Assembly (NCBI GenBank): GCA_002270565.1
Contig: NQMI01000014.1
Location: 372,001 to 436,000 of the forward strand
Reading direction: 5' to 3'
Length of the DNA stretch: 64,000 bases
Source of the DNA: Stenocarpella maydis
Lineage: Eukaryota > Ascomycota > Sordariomycetes > Diaporthales > Diaporthaceae
In this document: one piece after another, positions 44,282-55,850 of the stretch
Numbering within the stretch: position 1 is the first letter of the stretch
Layout: each line of letters opens with the position of its first letter
Program-made: the position numbers and the translations under genes
Notes under the pieces: model-generated
Database searches by the model: none
What the model was told of the DNA's origin: nothing
Seen by the model: only the letters and a program-made list of their open reading frames with translations

Positions 44282-46689
44282 CTAGAGTAATGCCTTGAAC
44301 CGCTTCGCAGCAGCGGACTTGGGTACCGTCGATGGGGGTGCCGCTGCTGTGCTGGTAGTGCTGGGATCCCCATACGTGCTGGAGAAATGCCCTGCCGGGC
44401 TGACCACAACAAAGTCCTCGATGACGGCCGTGTTCTGCTCAAGGGCCGCCTGCTGCGCCTCGTCGCAAGTATAGAAGGCATCGTACCAGAAGCACATGGG
44501 CCCGATAATCGGGTCCCGCACCTCGTTGGTCACATTCAAGCTGCTGGCCGGGCCCTGCGAGGCATAGCGCGAGGACGCTCCCGCGTCGGCCTCGCCCGTC
44601 GCCACATCCTTGCCGGATATTGCCCTCTCGAAGATGCGGAAAGTAGTCTCGGGCTGGTAGGCATCGGCAACGTGGCCGGCTTCGAAGACGCGCGAGAAAG
44701 AGAACTTCTCAAACTGGCGGACCAGGCCGCCTTGGTAGCTCGAATTGGTCGTGATGGGTTCGTAGCCTGCGCTTCGGAAGGAGGCCGCGCCTGCGTATGA
44801 GGCTGACAGCGAGACGTTCTCTGCGCCCATCCCTAGTTTGTTTTCAGCATCCCACTTGGACTCCCGTGTGTCAGGCCGCATTGATGGTCAGGGACGTACA
44901 GTTACAGCGATAGTCGAGGTCGCCGTAGACCATTGCGACGCCGGCCCCAGAGTCAAGCACAGCCTCAAGCTCTCGCTTGGTCACGATCACAGGATCTCCA
45001 GTCGCCCCGAAGAAGTTATTGACCACCGAATCGGCGCTGAGAGTGAAGTTGACAGGGGCGCTTCAACGTGTCAGTGACCTGCTACGGGATCTCAAACGAT
45101 ATGCCCTGGGACATTCTGAAATAGACAACTCGCAGAATTAGGAAGAGGAGAATGGTGCCTACCCAAGGGCTTGCTGAACCCATCGCTGATTGTAGTATGC
45201 TATGCTGTATTCAGGTGGGAACGCGGCCGGAGAGGGCAGAGTTATGTCGAATACACTCCTCTGCAGGGAGCATTAGCACGGACAGATTGGATATGAACGA
45301 TTACAGGATTCACATACATTTGAAAGCTCTGTGTATGTTCCCTGTATCACGCCGAAGCCAAGCTGCAGCGCTGCCAAACACGCTTCATTGACCTTGCCCA
45401 CTGCTCCTGTTCCTTCGGGGTCGAGCGCAGAAACTGCAGAGCGACACTGGTCTAGGAGGCCATACGCCGTTGACAAGTTGCCCATGGCCATGCTGTACGC
45501 CTCTTCCGGGATTGTCTTGATACCGTAGGTGTTATTCATGGCGAATGTCGGCCAGAACGAAATTTGGCTCTCAGAGTCGATGCAGCCGTTGATTATACCT
45601 AGTGTTCCGACTCGCAGGGCAATGTCGTTATCGTTGCTGCTTGTTCTGTTGGCGACAAGCTCGTTCTGCTGCTGGAAATGGGCAACTGTAGCAGGCGCGA
45701 AGAAGCCTGAATACTGTCATACTGTCAGCTTCCACAGCACCAAGCTCCGGACTGCCTTGCAAATCATGTGTTACGTGCAGATATTGACCAGAAGTTAATC
45801 TGAGGGTTTGTGGTTGAACGCTCGGGGAACCTGTGTGGCACACCATCAGCAATAACGGACAAGACATGCATCCTAAGGCAGCCCCCGGGTCCCTTACTCT
45901 TGAAACCACACTTGGGCGATCTGCCACATCTGTTTCGCAACTTGCGATGTGGTGTTGGCAGTACGGCTCGGGGATTGACTTGACATTGTGGCCAGGAAAG
46001 TCGTCTGATTCGACACAGTGGTTGGGTTCGTGGTGTCCAAGGGGGTGAACTTTTTGGTGAGGGTATTGAGTGTGCCATTCTGCATTTCTGTATACGAGTA
46101 ACCGGTTTGTACCGGCAAATCAATGTACAGCATGTTGCTATTGACATTCATTGACCACTTATTCAGGGTGCTACTGTTCGAGTCCGGATTGATGAAGCAG
46201 GGAAAGTTACTCTCTGCACCGTCCAAGAAGGATGAGCCAGGCCCCCCCGGCAACCATATTGTCGTCGGCGCATTGGCGGAGTTATTTCTTGCCTCTACAC
46301 GTTATTAGTCGCCTATAGCATCAAAGTAACCAACGGCTTTCGTCAACCTACCAAAATACCAAAAGAAGATACTGGAACTGTAGGAATTGTTGTCGACAGG
46401 CAAAGTAACGTATCCAGAGTAGCTGTTCACACCGGGTGTGGTCTCGCATATTTCCGTCTGAGTTTCCAACGAGCATTAGCGATCCCAAAACTACGCAGCG
46501 CGTTGGACGGGGGAAAAAGAAAGATGATGACATAACGGATCTGGAGTAACATACCCTTTTGTAAGAGATGGAAGAGCCAGGGTAATTGACAGAGTGGACA
46601 ATAGCCACATCGTTGGGAAATGGCACGAATGAGGCTGACACAAAGACTGAAAGCAGGGACCCAATAATCGCAATTCGAGAAGGAATCAT
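44282..46689 (-). CDS. Secreted serine carboxypeptidase-like protein (S10) with altered active-site motif
   Basis: Eight minus-strand exons close in phase: 46689-46555, 46457-46352, 46294-45898, 45830-45775, 45706-45318, 45260-45163, 45060-44900 and 44832-44282, giving 630 residues. A signal peptide (MIPSRIAIIGSLLSVFVSAS) starts it. The oxyanion motif is WLPGGPGSS (about 94-102). The acid motif is VYGDLDYRCNW (about 438-448) and the histidine FEAGHVADAYQPE (His501). Where S10 enzymes have the nucleophile motif ESYGG, this model reads FWSISARFFAP: a Ser remains (Ser230) but the two glycines and the following aromatic are gone. The family removes C-terminal residues from peptides at acid pH, outside the cell or in the vacuole. 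Many Asn-X-Ser/Thr sites suggest glycosylation. Activity is uncertain. Confidence 0.85.
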
Positions 46690-46814
46690 TTTATGAACTC
46701 TTTTCCCGACGCGTTATGATTAGAAGGCAAGTGGAATGACTCAGGAAGCACAACGAGTAAATGGGTATGACTTGAAAAGATCTGAAGGTCTCGAAATGAG
46801 CGTTGTCAACGAAT

Positions 46815-46822
46815 TATATATA
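46815..46822 (-). promoter_or_regulatory. TATA box of the carboxypeptidase-like gene
   Basis: TATATATA about 126 bp upstream of the start codon at 46689, preceded by otherwise mixed sequence. The position fits a fungal core promoter. Confidence 0.55.
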
Positions 46823-48391
46823 ACCCCATCGTGTGCCGTGTCCCAGATTTTGGCGAGCGGACCAATAGAATAGCGCGGCATCAGCGGTCTGATTCTAGGC
46901 TACCGATCAGTTTCGCAGAGTAAGCCGCAGGTGAAGCAATGGGGCTATGTAGTGGGTGGACACCACTTACATACCTAGCTAGGCATCAGACTGCTTAACT
47001 AGTCATGATTGGCCAGTTCGCCAAACATCTTCCTTCAACCGGGGAACGAGGCTGAAGACCACGAAGTTCCCTGTTACGGGATTAAGGCGCGGGATCATCA
47101 ACATTTCCAAACGAAGAAAGAACTCGGAACATCAATGATGAATGAAAATGTGTAATCTGAGGAACAAAGCGAAATCCGTCAAGGACCAAACCCAGTACTC
47201 AACTAGCTAGAAATCCCTCACATTTGAGGACCCATTTTGATTCAGGGGCACTTGAACCTGCCTCAAACTACGAATCCAGATTTGCCAGCATGCACAAACA
47301 CTCCATGTTTGGGGTATATGTTACAGGTCTGCTCGAGGCAGGTGCATCTGGCCTCCGTCGGAGTGAAGTCGGTAGCCAGCACGCATGGGCTGGTCAGCAG
47401 ACCATTATTAAGTCCTTTTTCTGCCTCTCGTTGCTTGTAGTCCAACTTGATTTCTTAAATTACTATTTTCGAATGTCTATATTCGTCAAGATTTATGGGT
47501 TGTATATTACTCTCGACTATTAAACTTGCCATTCAAATTTGACTTCAGCAGCACTCCGTCCCGCGCTTGACTTGTCCCATATCCTTGGGTACAAGGGCCC
47601 TCGAGATCGCCAAAGTCGAGGTAACAATAGAAATATAGTTTCCTCAGGCCTTGTAATGCGATCTAGCCAGAACCTCGTTGAAACTCTGTGCTCAAGCTCA
47701 TACAGCAGCATACCAGGCCACCTTAGCTTGACAAGTCAACACGAGGGACTGAGACGCAACTTGTCCAAGCACGATTTGCCGTCGAAACGCTCGGGCTTGC
47801 TCTCGCAGCTTCTACGTCTTAGTAAAACGGGAATTTGGAGATGTTGCTGAGCTCTAACTCTGTCAAGTCAAAATGAGTGTAATTATAGAAATATGACAAG
47901 CTAGTTAGTTTCTGGAGCTCCTGAATACGATTGTGAATGCTCGCCGTAGTGGATGAGCCTCAGGCAGGCGATTAATTTTTAGAGCTAGAATACAGCTAGC
48001 GAGATGCTGTAACATGTTTCGTCAACCGACAATATCCTGTTGATAAGCCAAAATCCCACAGAAAACCGTACCACGATCGCTTTAATAGAAGTCGAGCGGC
48101 AGAAGTCAACTTGACTTTCACTGGGCCAGTTGAGGCTGGCCACAAAAGTCCCTTTTGCCTCCGTCACTAAATGTATCTCGTCACGTGCTACTTATATCGA
48201 TTCACCCATTACATGCCCGAACCAACGCGCAAAGAAGACAGTCTTTTACTAATCCAGGTTAACATTGAAATGTGAAAGCGATGTATCTATGCACAACATT
48301 GGGAATAATTATTCCGTAATTATAATATCATTGGAAATGAAGCGTTCATGATAAATGCAAGCAGCACCTTGAGCGCTGAGGTCCCAAAGAC
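46823..48391. other. Gene-poor region
   Basis: About 1.6 kb of mixed composition with more stops and fewer GC-rich codons than the left half of the window. The open frame 47224-47523 and others have no domain. Nothing further was recognised. Confidence 0.4.
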
Positions 48392-48398
48392 TATAAAT
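48392..48398 (+). promoter_or_regulatory. TATA box upstream of small secreted protein relic
   Basis: TATAAAT lies 129-135 bp before the ATG at 48527, with a C/A-rich pyrimidine leader between, as in expressed fungal genes. Confidence 0.5.
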
Positions 48399-48526
48399 CG
48401 GCGACGATGCGCCTCAGCTCTCACCCAGAGAGATCAACATCATCATGATCATGATCATCTACTTTCTCTCTCGACACCACAGCCCGATCATTATCGTACG
48501 GATATCTCAAGGAAAACTTCTCGAAA

Positions 48527-48861
48527 ATGAACACCGCAATTATCCTGACCATCGTCCCTTTCATTGCCGGTGCGGCAGCCAACCCGGTTCCAGACGCTCA
48601 GCCAGAGCCTGCGCCCATCGCGGAGCCCAGGACGGAGAGCGACTCCGGTCTCTCGAAGCGTGATAACTAGTGTACGCTCTAACCGACCGTCACTTCTGCG
48701 CCCTGTTACTACGGCCCGGGAACCAACGGCGTCTGTACCACCATCACCCCGGCCAGCGGGCGCTTTGGCGTCAAGTGCCTAATCAATAACAAGTGGGACC
48801 ACACTTAAGTATCCCTAGCTGGGGCTGCTACGTCGACCGCAAGTATACCAACACAGGCTGT
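48527..48861 (+). pseudogene. Decayed small cysteine-rich secreted protein gene
   Basis: An ATG in good context opens a signal peptide (MNTAIILTIVPFIAGAAA) and a Pro/Glu-rich propeptide ending LSKR, a Kex2-type cleavage site. The frame stops at 48668-48670 (TAG), two codons after the KR. Beyond this stop the same frame continues with a compact Cys/Gly/Tyr/Thr-rich segment (CYYGPGTNGVC, then GRFGVKCLINNKW). After a frame shift around 48800-48815 comes a further Cys-containing segment ending TNTGC at 48861. This layout is that of small secreted effector- or defence-type proteins, now broken by at least two stops and one shift. I do not recognise the family, and an unusual intron structure cannot be fully excluded. 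Confidence 0.5.
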
Positions 48862-49681
48862 GAGCATTTTCTCCCTTTTCTCCGCTGCAAATTTTCCTTT
48901 TGTGCTTTCTCGCTCGCTGATACCCGGTCTGCAGATGGCCTCAATGCTTGTACCTGAGTCTCACTCTACCGTGCTGCTGACATCCTGCACCGGAAACCGG
49001 ACTGAACACCTGGAAAGGGTAATAGTGGCAGACGTATGTTTGGATTGAGGGGTTTTGGGGTGCAACTGGACGCAAAATCCGCAGTCTCTATTCTTGCTGT
49101 CTATTTTCCGAGTATCTTGATATTGGCAGGAGTGCCTGCCGTAGAACCTTGAAGACGTATATAGTTGTACCGCATTCACTATTTAGCATGATGGTTAAAA
49201 AAGTCAAAATTACATCTCCCAGCGGAGGTTCAAAAATTCTACCGAAAAATTGATGATTCTCTACGTCATAGCCTTCATTTCCACTTGGAAGGTGGCCGAT
49301 GCCGCCGGGCCATGTCTGTCTCCTTGACTCATTTGATCACCTCGATTCGTCTCAAGTTCAAGTGACACGCTCTAAGTCATGCCCAATCAAGTTGATTTGG
49401 GCGACATCAGATGATTCATACCTACGTATGGCGCTCAGCGCAGTTAAGTTCGGCAGTTCTTCTCGGAGTTTGAATAAGACTCAACCGGCACGTACGCTGC
49501 AATGCAAACTGCGTCACTAGTAGGGAGTTTCGGACGGAGATGTCGATGGTTCTTGTGGTTAAGATTTTGCCCAAGATCTTTCCCCGAAATAGTGGTTTCT
49601 CCTGTTTCGAACCGGGGCCGTCCAAGAACAATTTGAGGGGTCTTTCAAAGTTTCAAACCAATTCGATGCCGTGAGTCGGTA
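48862..49681. other. Region between secreted-protein relic and transposon
   Basis: 820 bp without supported genes, repeats or RNA genes. The frame 49299-49520 is not coding-like. Confidence 0.35.
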
Positions 49682-49689
49682 TTTAATCG
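49682..49689. repeat. 8-bp target site duplication, left copy
   Basis: TTTAATCG directly adjoins the left terminal repeat; an identical copy is at 52679-52686. Confidence 0.85.
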
Positions 49690-49734
49690 GAATGCGGAGA
49701 TTCGCAGGGCTCAAAACGGAGGGTACAGGGGTAC
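49690..49734 (+). repeat. Left terminal inverted repeat of the MULE
   Basis: 45 bases, an exact inverted match to 52634-52678 by direct comparison. Confidence 0.93.
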
Positions 49735-52633
49735 CCACCTACCCGCTCAGCTGCAGCCAATCAGATTGCTTCATTTAACCCACTTTCAACCTCACCTTAC
49801 CACCCCTTCAGTGCTTTTTACAGCTGCAGCACCCAACGCACTGCAACACCCCCATCACTACCAACTTATAAATAACAACCCTTAATTAACGCTTCGCTAT
49901 AGCAATTAAATTCTCATTAGAATTAATCATTTTTATATTGAAAAGAAGACCTAATTAATTAGATATTGAATTTTCAGCGTTATGATGATGGTATAGGTCC
50001 CTGATTACTCTGGGCTTAAGGCGTAGTAATAAGCCGACTATTATAAATGGAACGCCAATATTACTATAGTAAACTATTGCTAGCGAGCCCTTATAGCTCC
50101 TCTTACTTATTTAAAACTCTTTTATAATAGTTATAATACTTATAAGGACCTTAAGGCTAATTTAAATAAAGTGATGAAAATATCTAATTATCTTATAGTG
50201 AAGGTGAATTCTGGTGTAAATTATGCTTATTTATAGTATAGTTATAGCACTATACGCATAAGTACTATAATAAAAGCCTCCTCCTCTATGATTAAGGCTG
50301 GCTATAGCTGGTTAGTACTTGCTTATTGTATAAAAGAGACTGCTGGAAAGTAGGTGCTATGCCTTGATGAGGAGAAGCATCTCCACTACAGCCCTTAGGA
50401 GGTACCCGAAGTCTAGTAAGGCTGGGCGAAGCTATCACAAGATCATTACAACTTCCTTACTTATATAGCTGTAGACCCAGCCCTCGTAAAGCCTTAGAGA
50501 CTTGCAGCAGCATTATGCTGAGAGTACCTAGGTATATTGCTAGGGCTAAACACTATAAAGGACTGGCTGGCGGCCTATTATAAGAAGCAGCAGGGTATTT
50601 ATATACCAACCCAAGTAGCATTAGACTGGCTCGAGAAGGAGGGCTGCTGGTATCATTGGGCTGCTAATGAGGAGGGAAGCATTATAAGCATCTTCTGGTG
50701 CGAATTAAAGTAGGTAGTATGGATTTAAGAGCGATGCTTTACGTGTAATCTCTTGCTTAATTGTATTTATTTAACTAATAGTAAGAAGATGCCCTTCTTT
50801 TAAGGTATAGTAGTGATTTATATAAAGATAATATTGCTATTATTTTAAGGGGTCATTAATAATAAGAGAGAATCTAGCCTTTAGTGGCTTCTTAAGTAGC
50901 TTTATAATCTTCTCTAAAGGTATGAAATTAAGCCTCTAAGGCTCTTTATTACTAACTATAATAATACTCTAATTAATGCCCTTAAGTATGAATTCCCTAG
51001 GGTATGCTATTAGCTATATATCTTCCATATTAATATGAATATTATTCTTAATATTAAGAAGAAGTAGTGTAAGCTGGGAGGCTTAGAGGCACTGGTGCTG
51101 GGAGCTCCGGAGGAAAACACTATGGAGGTTGCTAAGGCTGAAGATCTTAATAATAATGATAAGGATCTTGCTTCTCTTATGGTGCTAGTAAGAGGGAAGG
51201 CTATAGTACCCTTATGAGTGCCTAATAAGGTGCTATATACTTGAATAGCCCTTTTTAATTTCCTTAAGTTTATAGAGTACTCTATAGATTGCAAGATCTA
51301 TAATATGGCTTAGCAATAGCTTTAAGAGGTCTTCTTAGACTAGATAGTGATTATCTAGTACTTTAAGATATAGTATATTAATGAGGCGAAGGAGATTATT
51401 GCTAAATAGGCAGCCTATTAGATCTATAGAACTCTTAACTTTAGCTTGCATATAACTTCCTTTATTAAGTGAATGTATTAAAAGCTGAAGGTATACCTGG
51501 GCTATAGGATAGGGAATCTTCTCTATCTAATGATAGCTAATTATAAGGCTATTAATAATATTGCTCGTACCCTCTGTTAGGAGGAGGAAAAGCAGAAGAT
51601 ATTGTTACTTTAGAAGTTTAATGGTTAGAAGTAGCTTGGTTAGCTGCTACTATAGGTCTTAAGGGCAGCGCTAGAGATACTTATGATTGAGCGCTAGAAG
51701 GCATTAAGGATGCTTTGAAAAGAAGGCCTATAGGGTTACTGCAGACCTTCTGACTATAGCTATGCGGTCTATATATAGTATAGCGTGATTTATACAAATT
51801 GTATTGCTAATAAAGAGAAGGCTTTACTTCCTCTTAAGAAGAGTAATGTATATGAAGACTACTACCTTGATTGTGACCTCTCTCTTGAGAACCCTCTTCT
51901 TGATGTATACTTGCTGAAGAAGGTTACCGCTATAAAGGGCAGACCTTGCAAGAACGCACCATTTATAGGTAATAAGGAGGGTATCTTTAAGAGCCGTGGG
52001 AAAGCGGTAATGGGTAAAAAGACAACCTTTACTACAGCGAGCCTTAGTAGTAGGGCTGGCGATAAGATGAGGGTAATGATGGCTTTAGTATAGCGTGTGA
52101 ATTTAGCTTTCAAGTGGAGTAATAAGACTCTCCAGTCCCTAGATGAAGACGACGCTTATAGCAGTGATATTTAGTATGCTGGCGTCCGTTAGAAGTAGTA
52201 GCTAGCAGGAAGGGTTATAAAGAAGGCAAAGCAGCGGCCTTAGAAGCAAAGGGCGCCATTAGATATTACGAGAATTTTAGCAGCAGGCACACCCTTAAGT
52301 ATGAGGTTAGGGGCTAAGCGGCAGCGTACAGCAGCTATTAGAAGTATTAACCAGTTGCTATAGGTAGATCTAACTGTTGGGGACCTTGTTGGTAATGATG
52401 ATGATGATGATGAGGTGGAGGAGGAGATTTAAGATAAGATTATAGTTCATAACCAGACTAGATATATAGCAAAATACCATTGATTTAAGTGATTCCTATT
52501 GTAGCGAGTATAGCGATAGTGGCATTGCTGTAGCGATAATGAGGACACTCGGTAGTGATGGCGGCTAAGTTAGAATAATGGTTTGCATACTAATTTGGGT
52601 GGTGCGCGTTGTATGTGCACTGGGTGCCTACAT

Positions 52634-52678
52634 GTACCCCTGTACCCTCCGTTTTGAGCCCTGCGAATCTCCGCATTC
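52634..52678 (-). repeat. Right terminal inverted repeat of the MULE
   Basis: Exact reverse complement of 49690-49734, ending CTCCGCATTC at the target duplication. Confidence 0.93.
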
Positions 52679-52686
52679 TTTAATCG
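52679..52686. repeat. 8-bp target site duplication, right copy
   Basis: TTTAATCG, identical to 49682-49689. Confidence 0.85.
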
Positions 52687-53447
52687 AGACAGCCTAGCCG
52701 GGCTTTCAATCACGATCCATCTTTGTGTCATGGTTCTCAACTGAGTAACCGTTATCGAGTTTTGTTTTTATCGAGAACTGTTCGATTAAGAAGTAGTTGA
52801 AACACATGAGGTTGACTCTGACTGTCGTCGGGAGTTGCGAGATTCACTTTTATATATGGAAGATTGTGTGGGCCCAGTAATGGACATGACATCACATGTG
52901 ATTGAAAACTCAAAACGAAGAAAGGGTTCATATACGTGATTCTGTATGTAGGAAAGTGAGAAATAGAAGAGTTGAAAAAGAAAAGAGAAACAAGGTTTCT
53001 GCATCTGTCGGGCATAGCTTGCCACAGCAGTAACAGTCACTTCTCATGCATAGTTGCACACCAGTGCCATCACCTACTAGTAGAGTCAAGATATCGAATT
53101 TGGGGTCGAATACCTATGTAGGAACTGTGGCTCACCTTAGAAATGTATGGGAATGCATATGTCAGTGATGCTTGTGTCTTGAGGTAGTAGACTCACTCCC
53201 ACCAATCAAGGTAAGAAGCCAGCCAATTTCTGTTGCTATGAATTCCACAACGCTGAAGTGACTTATCTTATGCAAGGATGAAGTATGTTACATGAAGTTG
53301 GCTCAAGACCAGCGACTGCTGATTGAGTCATACAAAAATGTACACCACACGGGCATTCAACGAGATTCCGAGCCAGCCTTTGGTTTGGGTTTCCTAAGGA
53401 CAGGATGATGTTTCCGTCCCGTAGACCACGTCATTTATACACCCCAA
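52687..53447. other. Region between transposon and MFS transporter 3' end
   Basis: 761 bp without a supported gene; mixed AT-leaning sequence. It should contain the terminator of the minus-strand transporter. Confidence 0.4.
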
Positions 53448-55728
53448 TCACACTCGTGAATTTTTCACTTTCTTCTCTATCAGAGCCTGGTCAGTTCTCC
53501 AAGCTTGGTCTAGAGTGTACTTCTTGATAAAGAAACTGAGCACAAGGGTGGCAGCGCTAAAGCCAGCCACGTAGTACCACAGGCTTCGCAGGCTTTCCGA
53601 GTATGCCTGAACCAACTCGTCCCTCATCGCTGACGTAGCCGGCAGTGACTTCAGAAAGGCGATGAGGCCCTCGATTTGATGACTAAACTCATCTGCCAGG
53701 GGCCCGATAGTCTGGAGGCCGCCAGCTACTGCTTTGAAACGGTTCTGTAAGATCGCGCCACCGACTGAGACACCTGTGGCTTGTCCGAGGGATCGGGCGA
53801 ATGAGAAGAAGGAAGCGGCGGCCCCAGCGTCTTCTGGGCGACCAGCAGCCTGGATGGCGACCGGCACTGTCGTGAAAAGAACACCTGTCGATATGCCAAT
53901 AGGGATGTTAAGTAGAACCCAGCCGAACACAGACGTATTATGGTCGAGCAGACTCAACAGCACGAACCCGAAGACTGCTACAGTCCATCCTAGTCGGATG
54001 AATGTGCGGTATTCGCCGGTCTTGGTTGCTAAAAGGCCTGCTATGATCCCGGCAGCTGCGAGAGAGGCCAGTTGGTTAGCGTATTAGTCTTGCAAGCCGT
54101 ATGGGAGCCAATTAGGGACAAGTTTATCACTCACCGACAATGGTGATGCTGTCCGGCATCGCCGCTAGAGCAGTAGTAATAGTCCCATACAACTTGACAG
54201 CCTCGTAGTAAATGACCAAGAAATAAAGTAGGCACCACACCACAGCTCCATGTGCCATGGCCAACAGGAAGCAGATGATCATGGTTCTGTTGTTGAAAAT
54301 GGTTGGTATAACGATCGGTTCCTTCGCAAGCATGAACTCGTACACCATGGTGAAAACGATTCCTTCGGCCCCCTGGACCATTGGAAACCACGTTTGCCAG
54401 TCGTCCCATCCGAACTGGACACCTCCCCAAGACAGGCCGACCAGAAAGCAGACCAGAGAACCGGTTAGGGCTATGGCGCCGATCCAGTCGAATCGCCGCA
54501 ATTTAGGAATAACCTTGCCGGGAACAGGCGTCTGATTCAAGTAGAAAGAGATGGCTAGGAATCCGAGTACGACAAATGGGATCATGAGAAAAAAAATATA
54601 CCTCCATGTTGCCTTCTCCACCAGAACGGCACCCATCAGGGGGCCTGAGACCATTCCAGCAGCCCAAGCTGGTGCATAGCGCATGTCAGTCTGGTAACCC
54701 CAAGTTATATCCCGACAAGACAAACGCCGCACGTACCTGAACCGAGATATCCAAGATACTTTGCGCGATACCTCAAGGGGACAAGGTCCGTGACTGTCGT
54801 CTCAGCTAGGGCTATAATACCGCCTCCTGTGTCTCAAGGATCAGTGCCGCGCTCTTCAAAGGAGACTGAGCTTTGAAAGACTGACCGCCAATCCCCATAA
54901 CAGTGCGCCCCAGTAGCAAGACGGTAAAGTTTTGAGCCTGGCCCGATATGATACAGCCGGCGGCAAAGAATGCACAAGATATTTGAATCATCTAGCTCGA
55001 AACTATTAGCCACGGAAATACAGAGAATTATGGATTTTCCGGAGCCAGGTGAACTACATCACCCAGGTGCAGTGGCTACGGTATAGTCGAGGGATCGACC
55101 AAGGAAGGGGGGTTCGCCTACCAGCTTTCTGCCGAATAAAATGCTAAATGACGATAATATGGGTTGGGAGACGGCAGAGGCCAGGAGAAAGCTGCTACCA
55201 GTCCAGAAGGCCTCGATAGACGACCCGTTGAGTTCGGCGGCGATGGTTGGGAGGGCCAGGGCGAGGCAAGACGCTTCGAGAGATACACAGACGCTGACGA
55301 CGATTAGAGACCCAAATGCCCACAAAAACGCCCTCGATGGCCGCCAGTCCAGGCTGGCGGCTTTGGCTAGACTAGGATTCAGTCTTTTGTCTTTCGGAAA
55401 AAAAAAGGGGGGGGGGGTTGGGAAGCCGCGGCACCAGTGGGAGTGGCGGCGTACCTTGATGTTCTTCTTGGACACCGCGCGGCAGGTAGCCCTGCTGCAG
55501 CGCTTGCGGCCCGGACGACTGTCTCGTGCTGGCCCTATCCATGTACGGCGGCGGAATGTATGAGTGTCTGCTGTTGCGCCCGCCGGGCCAGATATTGCGA
55601 GGACGAGGAGGGGTGCGGGTGCCTGGTCGGTCTTCGACATATTCGCGTATGAGTAATTCTGTGTACTGAGATTCGTGCCGCGGTTTGTATCGAGGGTAGG
55701 TATCGTCTATTATGGAAGGCAATGCCAT
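53448..55728 (-). CDS. Major facilitator superfamily transporter, DHA2 (14-TM) type
   Basis: Six minus-strand exons close in phase: 55728-55455, 55366-55122, 54991-54886, 54826-54737, 54668-54135 and 54055-53448, giving 618 residues. A cytosolic, Pro/Arg-rich N-terminus of about 100 residues precedes the first helix (FLWAFGSLIVVSVCVSLEA). Family landmarks follow: LLASAVSQPILSSFSILFGRK, then LLLGRTVMGIGGGGIIAL (across an intron), VPLRYRAKYLGYLG and AAGMVSGPLMGAVLVEKATW (motif C region). The last segment ends in the DHA2-like LDQAWRTDQALIEKK. It should sit in the plasma or vacuolar membrane and export small compounds with proton antiport; the substrate is unknown. It is the only clearly intact gene in the repeat-rich right third. 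Its first intron contains a long A/G homopolymer stretch. Confidence 0.88.
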
Positions 55729-55843
55729 GTTGCTTGGCGGACCGTTCGTGCTCGTGTATCGACAGATGCAAGCAAAGCACAATGCTGGGCCGGAGTAGCC
55801 ACGGTAGTAGGTAAGAGATGTCTTGCTCTTCAATGATTAAGCC

Positions 55844-55850
55844 TATATAA
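55844..55850 (-). promoter_or_regulatory. Putative TATA box of the MFS transporter
   Basis: Minus-strand TTATATA about 116 bp upstream of the start at 55728. Confidence 0.45.

Larger units (their letters stand above)
49690..52678 (+). mobile_element. Mutator-like (MULE) DNA transposon, RIP-degraded but structurally complete
   Basis: 2,989 bp bounded by perfect 45-bp inverted repeats (49690-49734 and 52634-52678, starting GAATGCGGAGATTCGCAGGG) and an 8-bp duplication. The interior is AT-rich with dense TAG/TAA stops. On the plus strand, fragments of a MULE transposase are readable when stops are ignored: DWLEKEGCWYHWAANEEG and SIISIFWCELK (about 50620-50710), a segment like the MULE C-Y-x-TN block (about 50740-50800), NALKYEFPRVCY (about 50965-51010), and a C-terminal segment with GRPCKNAPFIGNKEG (51935-51985). 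No intact frame remains (longest 102 codons at 51785-52093), so it is not autonomous. It was probably silenced by RIP. Confidence 0.85.

Noticed and set aside
49594..49625. B-box-like TTCGAACCGG suggesting a tRNA gene
   Set aside because: No acceptor or anticodon stems could be folded around it on either strand.
53448..55728. Secondary-metabolite cluster suggested by the DHA2 transporter
   Set aside because: No synthase, oxidase or regulator was found nearby; the flanks are transposons and AT-rich DNA.
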